Positions 8,544 to 15,069 of a DNA stretch of 18,276 bases are shown piece by piece (position 1 is the first letter of the stretch; each line of letters begins with the position of its first letter). The translations under genes were made by a program, and so were the position numbers. The stretch comes from Micrococcaceae bacterium. Its GTDB lineage: Bacteria; Actinomycetota; Actinomycetes; Actinomycetales; Micrococcaceae. The notes under the pieces are model-generated. The model was not told the origin of the DNA. It did not search any database and saw nothing but the letters and a program-made list of their open reading frames with translations. Where the stretch lies: contig DNHA01000143.1 in the NCBI GenBank assembly GCA_003486025.1, forward strand, positions 16,187-34,462, written 5' to 3'.

Positions 8544-11030
8544 TTATTCGGTGGCCAGCCCCTCCACTGGTGAAAGTTTCGCTGCTCGACGCCCCGGAGT
8601 AATCGAGGCAAGCAACGCCGCAACCAAGCTCACAGCGAGAACTGCTGCCAGCTGAGCCCACGGGATTTCGTACTGCATACTTCCTAGACTGGATAGGGCC
8701 GAGTGCGCACCGAGCAGGCCGTAGACGGCTCCCAAGATCAATCCCAATAATGCAGCAACTCCACCGATGAGTACTGCCTCGGTAGCGAGCATGGAACGCA
8801 GCTGCTTCTTTTTCAGACCCAGTGCCCGGAGGAGCGCGTTTTCGCGTGTTCGTTCAAGTACCGAAAGACTCAGCGTGTTGGCCACGCCAATCAGCGCGAT
8901 GAGCACGGCTACCGCCAGTAGTCCCGAGACAATCATCAGCAACACATCGATAACCTGGGAGAACATGAATTTTTCCATGACGCCTCCGCTGACCCGAGAG
9001 TTTTCGACATTAGCGACGTCGGCGATGGTTTCCACCAGCGCACTAATTTCCGTGTTGGACAGCGATGGATCTACTTTGATGGCCACCCCGGACATTCCGT
9101 CTTTGTCTGAAATTCCCAGATTCTTTGCTGTGGCTGAGGTCAAGGTATTTTCGACGAAACTGGCCGAGGTAGTTTTCAGTTTCACTTCATTGCCGTTCAC
9201 TTCGGCAAACTTTGATTCGTTCTGCCACCAAGTGGAGAGCAGTTCGCCATCCGCCGGAACGATCTTCTGATCAAGCACCACCGCTGAGTATGACTGCGGC
9301 TCAACGATCATTGCGTATTCTTCGCTCGTCGAACCATTGAGGAAGTCGATATTGACTGTGCGCATTTGGTACGCAGCGGTGTGTTCAATACCTTCGACGC
9401 TGGCGAGCTTAGCTGCCAACTCATCACTGTTTTTTGTGTCTTGCTGTACCTGCAAATCAATAGGGTATTCACCGCTGATGCTGCCGTTGAGTGTGGCTTT
9501 TGCGCTCTGTCCACCGACCATGATCATCGACACCAGGGTGACTCCGATCAACAATGCGGTGGCAGTCGCGGTGGTTCGTCCAGGGTTTCGAACCGCGTTA
9601 AGCGAGGCTAGTTTTCCGGCTACTGAACGCCCAGCTAACAGCTTGCCCACGCCGAAGACCGTGGCAGGGACAAACAGTGAGGCAAGCATGAGGATGCCTG
9701 GGAAGGAAAGCAGTCCACCGCCAAAAGCGATGAGCAGGTTGCCTTGGAATGCGCCGAAGCCCAAGAGTACCGCCCCGGCCAAGGTAAGCAACGCCCCAAA
9801 GATTATTCGAACTAGCCCCGCACGATTCTTCACGCTCGCCGCATCGAATGGCCGCAACGCCGCAAGCGGTGCCAGACCCATGGCGCGGCGCGCAGGTACC
9901 CATGCGGCCAGCACCGTCATGAGGATTGCGACCACGAGCGGAACGATAATACCGCGTGCGTCCAAGGCTAACGTGGCGTAGGACATTTCCGGCACGAAGC
10001 TGCGCAATAACTGGATCAACCCAGCCATGAGCGCAATGGCCATCGCCATGCCGATTACCGAAGCAATGATGCCAATCAGCAACGCCTCGATCAGTACCGA
10101 CTTTCGAATCTGCGCACGTTTGGCGCCGAGAGTGCGAAGCAGTGCGAGCTCACGGGTGCGCTGAGCGATAACTACCGAGAATGTATTCATGACGACTAAC
10201 CCGGTGACTACCAAGGCCACCAAGGCAAAGACCAGGAGGATGATGGTCAGCTGATCGGTTCCACCGGTCATGCTCGCCACATCTTTTAGCACCTGCTCGT
10301 CGGCGGTATTGACCACCACGTCTGCCATGCCCTTGCCACTGAAATACTGTGCGATCGCAGCTTTCGTCTGAGCGATGTCCCCCTTCGAGTCGATCATGAG
10401 CAGGTTCATTGCAAAATCTTTGCCTGCCAGCCGCTCCCAGGCGCTTTCTTCCATGGCTAGCTGCGCATAGGAAGAAAACATTGGATCGGTGGTGGTCTCA
10501 ACGATCCCCACCACTTTCAGTTCACGTGTCTTATTCGACTCGTCCATCGCGTTGACCGCAACGGTATCGGAGATCGAGACACCCATTTGCTCTGCATGTT
10601 TCTTATCGAGAACCACTTCCTCCGCTCCCAGCGGAGCGCGGCCTTCAAGCATCGTCATACCAGAAAGTTTGTGCTCGGCGGAGATCGGCTGCATCATCAC
10701 GCTGTAGCTGTTTTCCCCGGTGTGGAGGTTCGCGCTGAAGAAACCGTTGCCGTAGACCCCGGAGGTATCCGGAAGTTTACGCACCTCACGGACCACGTCC
10801 ATGGTCAGGTTGGACGTCTCTGCATCTGCAGGCGTCAATTTCCAATCGACGGAGGCGACTAAATCGGCGTTTTTGTAGGCGTCGCCGACGCTGTTTTTAA
10901 GTGTTGCGCGAGTGGAGGAATCTACCGCGAGCGTAGCACCGAGGAATGCGGTGCCAATGGCTACTGCGAGAAGCACAGCGATATATCGCCGAGCATAGGT
11001 TTTGATGTTGGCTAAAGCTACCTGAAGCAT
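8544..11030 (-). CDS. FtsX-like ABC transporter permease (MacB/LolC type), 828 residues
   Basis: Seen: an N-terminal membrane segment (about residues 16-38) followed by a roughly 220-residue extracytoplasmic MacB-PCD-like domain; a first FtsX domain with three membrane segments between about 265 and 385, containing ALLRTLGAKRAQIRKSVLIEALLIG; a second pair of segments near 415-470; another extracytoplasmic domain; and a second FtsX domain near the C-terminus with ALLRALGLKKKQLRSMLATEAVLIGG. The duplicated FtsX domains and about 830 residues are normal for actinobacterial permeases of this class. It pairs with the ATPase encoded 4 bases upstream. In the family such pairs use ATP to move lipids, lipoproteins, peptides or drugs at the membrane by mechanotransmission; the substrate here is unknown. 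Translation probably starts from GGAG in the end of the ATPase gene. Confidence 0.93.
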   Translation of the reverse strand: MLQVALANIKTYARRYIAVLLAVAIGTAFLGATLAVDSSTRATLKNSVGDAYKNADLVASVDWKLTPADAETSNLTMDVVREVRKLPDTSGVYGNGFFSANLHTGENSYSVMMQPISAEHKLSGMTMLEGRAPLGAEEVVLDKKHAEQMGVSISDTVAVNAMDESNKTRELKVVGIVETTTDPMFSSYAQLAMEESAWERLAGKDFAMNLLMIDSKGDIAQTKAAIAQYFSGKGMADVVVNTADEQVLKDVASMTGGTDQLTIILLVFALVALVVTGLVVMNTFSVVIAQRTRELALLRTLGAKRAQIRKSVLIEALLIGIIASVIGMAMAIALMAGLIQLLRSFVPEMSYATLALDARGIIVPLVVAILMTVLAAWVPARRAMGLAPLAALRPFDAASVKNRAGLVRIIFGALLTLAGAVLLGFGAFQGNLLIAFGGGLLSFPGILMLASLFVPATVFGVGKLLAGRSVAGKLASLNAVRNPGRTTATATALLIGVTLVSMIMVGGQSAKATLNGSISGEYPIDLQVQQDTKNSDELAAKLASVEGIEHTAAYQMRTVNIDFLNGSTSEEYAMIVEPQSYSAVVLDQKIVPADGELLSTWWQNESKFAEVNGNEVKLKTTSASFVENTLTSATAKNLGISDKDGMSGVAIKVDPSLSNTEISALVETIADVANVENSRVSGGVMEKFMFSQVIDVLLMIVSGLLAVAVLIALIGVANTLSLSVLERTRENALLRALGLKKKQLRSMLATEAVLIGGVAALLGLILGAVYGLLGAHSALSSLGSMQYEIPWAQLAAVLAVSLVAALLASITPGRRAAKLSPVEGLATE

Positions 11031-11034
11031 GGTC

Positions 11035-11784
11035 CTACTCCGCTAGGGAGGCGAGTGCCTCGGTGACGCTGGCGACGGTGGGGTTCTCCAGAGAACCGAC
11101 GAGGGTTCCGTCCTTCATGAGCAACACGGTGTCTGCGTAAGATGCCGCTGCCGGGTCGTGGGTCACCATAATGATGGTTTGCCCCATTTCGCGGGTCGAG
11201 GTACGCATCAATGAGAGCACTTCCGCACCGGTCCGGGAATCCAGATTTCCGGTGGGTTCGTCGCCAAAGACTACCTCTGGGCGAGTGAGGAGGGCCCGGG
11301 CCACTGCTACACGTTGTTGCTGACCGCCGGACAGCTCATGTGGTTTGTGCGTGAGACGGTCTCGCAGGCCCAGCGCATCGATGACCAGATTGAACCATGA
11401 GAGGTCGTGCTTTTTGCCGGCTAGGGACAAGGGAAGCAGAATGTTGTCTTTGGCATTAAGCGTGGGAACCAGGTTGAAGGACTGGAAGACGAAGCCGATC
11501 TGTTCACGGCGCATGGTGGTTAACTGATCATCGTTTAGCTCGGTGAGGTTCTTGCCGCCAATGATAATTTCTCCAGCGTCAGCGTTGTCCAAACCTGCCA
11601 GGCAATGCATCAAGGTCGACTTACCGGAACCTGAGGGGCCCATGATTGCAGTAAAGCGTGAACGAGCGAATGCCACGTCAACTCCGCGTAGCGCCTCTAC
11701 TCGTGTGCTCTCGTGTCCGTAGGTTTTGCTGAGTCCTCGCGCTTGAACTGCGTAGTCGGTTACTTGGTGCGTTTCTGTTGTCAT
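11035..11784 (-). CDS. ABC transporter ATP-binding protein (LolD/MacB type)
   Basis: This complete 249-residue ABC ATPase shows Walker A GPSGSGKS at 49-56, Q-loop Gln101, signature LSGGQ at 151-155, Walker B VVFGDE at 171-176 and switch His209. The overall pattern, including QIGFVFQSFNLVPTLNA and DEPTGNLDS, is that of the LolD/MacB/FtsE-like group that powers FtsX-type permeases. It is cotranscribed with the permease gene 4 bases downstream. No substrate-binding protein is nearby, consistent with this family. A TATAAT hexamer six bases upstream of the ATG suggests a leaderless mRNA, and the GAGG in between is too close to the start to be a normal ribosome-binding site. The specific cargo cannot be inferred from this sequence. 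Confidence 0.93.
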   Translation of the reverse strand: MTTETHQVTDYAVQARGLSKTYGHESTRVEALRGVDVAFARSRFTAIMGPSGSGKSTLMHCLAGLDNADAGEIIIGGKNLTELNDDQLTTMRREQIGFVFQSFNLVPTLNAKDNILLPLSLAGKKHDLSWFNLVIDALGLRDRLTHKPHELSGGQQQRVAVARALLTRPEVVFGDEPTGNLDSRTGAEVLSLMRTSTREMGQTIIMVTHDPAAASYADTVLLMKDGTLVGSLENPTVASVTEALASLAE

Positions 11785-11790
11785 GCCTCA

Positions 11791-11796
11791 ATTATA
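11791..11796 (-). promoter_or_regulatory. -10 hexamer (TATAAT) of a probable leaderless promoter for the ABC operon
   Basis: On the minus strand TATAAT is followed by six bases and then the ATG at 11784, so transcription would begin at or next to the start codon. This spacing is common in leaderless actinobacterial genes. I see no good -35 element. Confidence 0.55.
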
Positions 11797-11907
11797 TAAA
11801 TCACCTAGCCAATTCAGGATCGGCCGGAAGGTCTGCATCCTCGGCAGGCAAATCATACCCAGGGATGAGAACACATGATTTTAGCTCTATATCTAGTTCT
11901 CCCGGCG

Positions 11908-12858
11908 CTAGCACTGCGAATGATATGACGAGTCTCGATGGCTTTTGGGTTCAATTTGGAAAGTTGAGTGCTCAATGCTTACCTCAAAATGGTCGGCAAC
12001 GCACTGCTGCAGATCGCGCAATAGCTGGCCCGTAGCGCCGGCGGTGAACATCCGGTCTTCAGCAACTATATGTGCGGTCAGTACCGGTAGGTTTGAGGCG
12101 ATCTGGCTAGCATGGAGGTCGTGGACCGCGATCACTCCACTTTGCTGTTCCAAGTGGGCCCGGACAGCTTCCAGATCCAACCCTCGCGGGGTTGATTCAA
12201 GCAAAATATGTGTGGTCTCGCCCAGTAGTTTGACCGCCCGTGGCACGATCAATGCTGCGATGACTATCGCGGCGACCGAGTCGGCACTCGTCCAACCAGT
12301 GAAGTGGATGACCAGCGCGGCAATAATGACTGCAACCGAACCCAACGCATCGTTGAGTACTTCAAGAAACGCTGCACGCATATTCAGATTGGCTTCGCGT
12401 CCACCAGAGATGATCCACATGGCAATGAGGTTTCCGGCCAACCCGATGATGCCGAAGATGAGCAACCCGTCTGCGTGCACTTGTGCCGGTATAAAAAGCC
12501 GTCGCACCGCGTCGACCGCTGCGTAGATTCCGACAGCGAGCAGCAGCGCAGACTGCAAGGTCGCAGAGAGCACCTCGGCTCGACGGAATCCCCAAGTGCG
12601 TTTGAGAGTTGGTTTTCGCAAGACAAGGTTTGCCGCGGTCAAGGCAAGCAAGAGCCCGAATGAGTCGGTCAGCATATGCGCCGCATCAACTAGCAAGGCC
12701 AGCGAATTTGTCAGCAACGCGCCGACCACCTCGGCGACCAGAATGGTTGCGGTAATGACGAACGCCCAGGTAAGTCTAGTGCGGTTCACCGCGGAGTGGT
12801 CATGGCTATGCCCGTGTCCAGAACCGTGATCGTGATCGTGATTGCGATCGTGTGCCAT
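11908..12858 (-). CDS. Cation diffusion facilitator (CDF) heavy-metal exporter, CzcD/ZitB-like
   Basis: This 316-residue membrane protein has an N-terminal His-rich tract (HDHDHGSGHGHSHDHS, about residues 7-22), six predicted membrane segments, and a cytoplasmic C-terminal domain from about 215. CDF proteins exchange Zn2+ or related cations for protons to lower cytoplasmic metal. The transmembrane metal site normally combines HxxxD from TM2 with HxxxD from TM5. Here TM2 has His61 and Asp65 (AHMLTD), but TM5 reads FLEVLND, so Glu166 replaces the usual His while Asp170 is kept. It is the second gene of an operon with an ArsR-family repressor, two bases after that gene's stop. AGAGGAGG inside the repressor gene, 7 bases before the ATG, is a strong ribosome-binding site. 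The metal is probably zinc, cadmium or cobalt, but this is inferred. Confidence 0.92.
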   Translation of the reverse strand: MAHDRNHDHDHGSGHGHSHDHSAVNRTRLTWAFVITATILVAEVVGALLTNSLALLVDAAHMLTDSFGLLLALTAANLVLRKPTLKRTWGFRRAEVLSATLQSALLLAVGIYAAVDAVRRLFIPAQVHADGLLIFGIIGLAGNLIAMWIISGGREANLNMRAAFLEVLNDALGSVAVIIAALVIHFTGWTSADSVAAIVIAALIVPRAVKLLGETTHILLESTPRGLDLEAVRAHLEQQSGVIAVHDLHASQIASNLPVLTAHIVAEDRMFTAGATGQLLRDLQQCVADHFEVSIEHSTFQIEPKSHRDSSYHSQC

Positions 12859-12860
12859 GG

Positions 12861-13232
12861 TTAGGCCTCCTCTGGCTGATTCGGGTGCTCTTCATGCCAA
12901 TGGTGCTCGCTGGCGGTGACGCTTGCCAATGCCACCGCTTGGGTGAGGATCAAGGACAGTTGCGCGCTTTCTGTTCGTGAATAAAGGCTGGCCCTTCCTT
13001 GAATGCGCACAGAGACCAAATCGCTTTCGCGCAGACAAGCTAAATGCGCGCTGACGGTGCTTTGAGCCAGACCAAGGTGTTCGGTGAGCTCTTTGACTTT
13101 GTGCTCACCGGTTACCAGGTGCTCCAGGATGAGCAGCCGAGTCGGGTCGGCCAGCGCATGGAATAGCGCAGCCATTTTCTTGAGCTGCGTAGTCTGATCC
13201 GCGGTATCGTCAACTGACATTATCATCGCCAT
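12861..13232 (-). CDS. ArsR/SmtB-family metal-responsive repressor
   Basis: This 123-residue winged-helix regulator contains FHALADPTRLLILEHL at about 24-39, a recognition helix region LAQSTVSAHLACLRE at 55-69, and a wing around 72-85. In the family, apo-dimers bind palindromic operators and release DNA on binding metal. It precedes the CDF exporter in the same operon, so it probably controls export of its own inducer. The helix-5 pattern of SmtB/CzrA sensors (DxH then HxxH/E) is not evident at about 88-105. There is one Cys (66) and a His/Glu-rich tail (EHHWHEEH, 109-116) that could bind metal, so the sensing site may differ. The first ATG at 13232 lies inside a large palindrome and six bases after a TATCAT hexamer, suggesting a leaderless, autorepressed gene. 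ATGs at 13226 and 13220 are alternatives. Confidence 0.9.
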   Translation of the reverse strand: MAMIMSVDDTADQTTQLKKMAALFHALADPTRLLILEHLVTGEHKVKELTEHLGLAQSTVSAHLACLRESDLVSVRIQGRASLYSRTESAQLSLILTQAVALASVTASEHHWHEEHPNQPEEA

Positions 13233-13244
13233 ATGACGATGATA
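13221..13244. promoter_or_regulatory. 24-bp near-perfect palindromic operator for the ArsR-family repressor
   Basis: The arms TATCATCGC (13221-13229) and ACGATGATA (13236-13244) flank CATATG; only one base pair breaks the symmetry. The site spans the start codon of the repressor and contains the minus-strand hexamer TATCAT (13239-13244) at leaderless -10 spacing. Bound repressor would cover both the -10 and the start site. The form resembles known SmtB/CzrA-type 12-2-12 operators, and autoregulation is inferred. It also lies 71-94 bases upstream of the divergent glycosylase gene start. Confidence 0.8.
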
Positions 13245-13314
13245 CCTAGATTGCCTGCCTTAAGCGATCCCCATGACGCCATCTCATACAGCCCGAAAGT
13301 GGCATGATGAAAAG

Positions 13315-13911
13315 ATGAGTGAAGATCTAGTCATTGGCGCAGATGGTCTGGCACGCCCGTATTGGGCTTCGACCAATGCAATGCTCCGCGATTATTACGA
13401 CTCCGAGTGGGGCATGCCAGTCACCGAAGAACAGGCACTCTTCGAACGCCTCAGTTTAGAAGGGTTCCAGTCGGGTTTGTCTTGGTCGACAATTCTGGCC
13501 AAACGTGAAAATTTTCGCGCCGCTTTTTGCGACTTCGACCCGCAATTGGTTGCCAGCTTTACCGAGCACGACTATCAGCGGCTCATGAACGATTCTGGCA
13601 TCGTGCGAAACAAACTCAAGATCCGCGCCACCATCAATAATGCCCAGGCAACACTCGATTTACGCGCCACTGGAGGCCTGTCCGCATTCATCTGGTCTTT
13701 TAAACCCCAGTTCACCCCCGAGCCGACAACCTATGCCGAAATCCCGACTCAAAGCAATGAGTCAAAAGCATTAGCCAAAGCATTAAAGAAACGTGGCTTT
13801 AAATTTGTCGGTCCCACAACCATGTACGCCCTCATGGAAGCAGTGGGCATAGTCGATACCCATCTAGTCGGCTCGCATCGGCGTGGATCCTCTGGAATAT
13901 GGGCGGCATAG
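13315..13911 (+). CDS. DNA-3-methyladenine glycosylase I-like protein (Tag family) lacking the zinc snap
   Basis: This 198-residue protein aligns with E. coli Tag along its length, including RLSLEGFQSGLSW (Glu49 matches catalytic Glu38), LAKRENFRAAF, DSGIVRNKLKI, and ALKKRGFKFVGPTTMYALMEAVGIV. Tag excises 3-methyladenine from alkylated DNA for base excision repair. Against the zinc ligands of E. coli Tag, Cys4 is Pro15, His17 is Tyr28 and Cys179 is Ser; only the His equivalent to His175 remains. The zinc snap joining the termini is therefore probably absent. I chose the ATG at 13315 because the family homology starts there; an ATG at 13273 would add 14 residues and is less likely. Neither start has a strong ribosome-binding site. 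The gene abuts the AlkA-like gene with no spacer. Confidence 0.88.
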   Translation: MSEDLVIGADGLARPYWASTNAMLRDYYDSEWGMPVTEEQALFERLSLEGFQSGLSWSTILAKRENFRAAFCDFDPQLVASFTEHDYQRLMNDSGIVRNKLKIRATINNAQATLDLRATGGLSAFIWSFKPQFTPEPTTYAEIPTQSNESKALAKALKKRGFKFVGPTTMYALMEAVGIVDTHLVGSHRRGSSGIWAA

Positions 13912-14757
13912 ATGATTTTCATGTTACCGGTGTCAGGGGTACTGGATATCGCGCAGACACTCTCGGTTCTCAAGTTACATTCGTTGGCAAATCAAGAGAT
14001 ATTAGATTTTCGCGAGGCGAGCATCACACGGGTACTACGCCTTGGCGATGAATACCATGCAACCAAGCTATGGCTCAGCCCCACCGAGGTAACCGTTGAG
14101 ACGCAGACCCCGCAGAGGTTAAAAAGTAAGCTTGTACAAATTATCAACAGCTGGTTGGGATTGCCTCAGGACCACCGGCAAGGCTACGCGAAACTGGAAT
14201 CTCTCGACATACTGAAGCCTGCAGTGCAAAGTTTCCCGAACCTGCGGCTCATCGGTTATCCAGATCTATTTGAGGCTCTGATGACTACTGTTCTGGGGCA
14301 GCAAATATCCACTAGTGCAGCCCGCACCTTGGCAACTCGCTATGTCCAAGCGCTCGGTCAACTTCACGAATGCGGGCTCCACGCATTTCCTGATGCGCTG
14401 AGCACCTCCGAAAAAACGGCCGAGGAACTGCAACAAATAATCCGGTGCCCGTTATCCCGTGCACAAACCGTACAACGCGTTGCTCAATGGCATGTCCACA
14501 CTGGGCAATATTTGGCCGAAAGACCGGAGGATTTCCTAGACGCTTTACAGGCGCTGAAAGGAGTCGGTCCTTGGACCCGTGATTACGTGGCATTGCGCGG
14601 CTTGAGGCAGCAAACCATCTTTCTGCGGACGGATCTAGTGGTCAAACGGGCATTGACCGCGCTAGGGGTCAAGCAAACCGACACACTCCAAATCCCTGAC
14701 GGCGCCGGATCGCTAGCCACTGTTTTACTTTGGGCGCTGGATGCAAAGAAAAACTGA
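13912..14757 (+). CDS. DNA-3-methyladenine glycosylase II-like protein (AlkA family, HhH-GPD)
   Basis: This 281-residue protein combines an AlkA-type N-terminal domain (LPVSGVLDIAQTLSVLKLHSL, about 5-25 onward) with a helix-hairpin-helix GPD glycosylase domain: ALMTTVLGQQIS near 125-135, hairpin LKGVGPWTRDYVALRG at about 216-231, and FLRTDLVVKRAL with Asp241 in the position of E. coli AlkA catalytic Asp238. AlkA removes a broad range of alkylated bases. The length matches stand-alone AlkA; many actinobacteria have an Ada-AlkA fusion, and no Ada domain is present here. The ATG directly follows the TAG of the Tag-like gene, so the two are probably cotranscribed as an alkylation-repair unit. The stop codon lies inside a hairpin that acts as a terminator for the opposite strand. 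Confidence 0.9.
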   Translation: MIFMLPVSGVLDIAQTLSVLKLHSLANQEILDFREASITRVLRLGDEYHATKLWLSPTEVTVETQTPQRLKSKLVQIINSWLGLPQDHRQGYAKLESLDILKPAVQSFPNLRLIGYPDLFEALMTTVLGQQISTSAARTLATRYVQALGQLHECGLHAFPDALSTSEKTAEELQQIIRCPLSRAQTVQRVAQWHVHTGQYLAERPEDFLDALQALKGVGPWTRDYVALRGLRQQTIFLRTDLVVKRALTALGVKQTDTLQIPDGAGSLATVLLWALDAKKN

Positions 14758-14792
14758 GACATGCCGCGAAGAACCTTCACGACATGCCTCAG
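14745..14792 (-). terminator. Strong intrinsic terminator on the minus strand, overlapping the alkA-like stop
   Basis: Bases 14754-14771 pair with 14775-14792 in an 18-bp stem with a 3-base loop. Read on the minus strand, the three imperfect pairs are G-U wobbles, so the stem is continuous, and it is followed by TTTTTCTTT (14753-14745). Read on the plus strand, the same positions are A-C mismatches. The hairpin therefore functions for leftward transcription, from the siderophore gene side. Confidence 0.75.
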
Positions 14793-14801
14793 TAGTGTGT
14801 T

Positions 14802-14824
14802 CGGCTGAATGAGCAATTCAGCCG
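14802..14824. repeat. Perfect 9-bp hairpin, possible weak terminator after the alkA-like gene
   Basis: CGGCTGAAT (14802-14810) and ATTCAGCCG (14816-14824) are exact reverse complements with loop GAGCA. On the plus strand a T-rich stretch starts about 8 bases later (14832), further than usual for an intrinsic terminator. It may end the glycosylase operon or be part of the minus-strand RNA. Confidence 0.4.
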
Positions 14825-14880
14825 CTCCACATTTTTCGCTTTTTCGGTGCACTAGGTACCGCGACGGTGAGCAGTCCGCG

Positions 14881-14910
14881 CTAGTAGTACCAAACGCCCG
14901 ATGCAAGCAT
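14881..14910 (-). CDS. Possible 9-residue leader peptide (MLASGVWYY)
   Basis: An ATG at 14910 is preceded at 8 bases by GAAGAAGG, a good Shine-Dalgarno match, and runs nine codons to TAG. It ends Trp-Tyr-Tyr. The Shine-Dalgarno sequence lies in the 3' arm of a perfect hairpin (14919-14944). Aromatic-rich leader peptides are known from amino-acid attenuators, but no biosynthetic gene follows on this strand, so a leader role is speculative and chance is possible. Confidence 0.2.
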   Translation of the reverse strand: MLASGVWYY

Positions 14911-14976
14911 GATGTTCACCTTCTTCGACCACACACGAAGAAGGCGTTGATCTCAGCTTACCTGATAGATATCGGA

Positions 14977-15030
14977 TTAGGTCAAGATCAGTTCACCTAA
15001 TTTAACAAATTAATACTTAGGCGCACCTAA
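14977..15030. promoter_or_regulatory. Cluster of TTAGGT/ACCTAA repeats, DtxR/IdeR-like half-sites
   Basis: Plus-strand TTAGGT at 14977-14982 mirrors ACCTAA at 14995-15000, and TTAGGCGCACCTAA (15017-15030) is a near-palindrome. On the minus strand two ATTAGGTG copies are 30 bases apart. The DtxR/IdeR consensus is TTAGGTTAGGCTAACCTAA; the best 19-base matches I count here are 11-12 of 19, which is weak. Position next to a siderophore-related gene makes iron control plausible but unproven. Confidence 0.3.
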
Positions 15031-15069
15031 TGGATAAAGAGCCTTGTTTCCACCAGTCGCGACATGCAT

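Larger units (their letters stand above)
14745..14955 (-). ncRNA. Candidate structured minus-strand RNA (small RNA or 3' UTR regulatory element)
   Basis: The interval 14758-15069 (312 bases) has no conventional gene. Read leftward it shows, in order: a perfect 9-bp hairpin (14919-14944) whose 3' arm is a Shine-Dalgarno-like GAAGAAGG, a 9-codon ORF (14881-14910), a second perfect 9-bp hairpin (14802-14824), and the intrinsic terminator. AACGCC (14892-14897 on the plus strand) and GGCGTT (14943-14948) could pair as an alternative to the first hairpin. This could be an independent small RNA or the long 3' UTR of the siderophore-interacting protein gene. No known RNA family is recognised, the 5' end is a guess, and a promoter is not clear. 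Confidence 0.3.

Noticed and set aside
8767..9270. 167-codon plus-strand open frame opposite the permease C-terminal region
   Set aside because: Ser/Thr-rich shadow of the FtsX domain with no supporting motif.
9337..9981. 214-codon plus-strand open frame opposite the permease gene
   Set aside because: It is a shadow of the FtsX-like gene: low-complexity Ser/Ala/Pro composition, no family resemblance, and the minus strand encodes a clear membrane protein.
11945..12526. 193-codon plus-strand open frame opposite the CDF gene
   Set aside because: It is antisense to a well-conserved transporter, has no ribosome-binding site or recognisable domain, and its Ser/Ala/Arg-rich composition is typical of a shadow frame.
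14583..14906. 107-codon minus-strand open frame overlapping the end of the AlkA-like gene
   Set aside because: Half of it is antisense to the conserved AlkA catalytic region, it runs through the terminator hairpin, and it shows no family resemblance.
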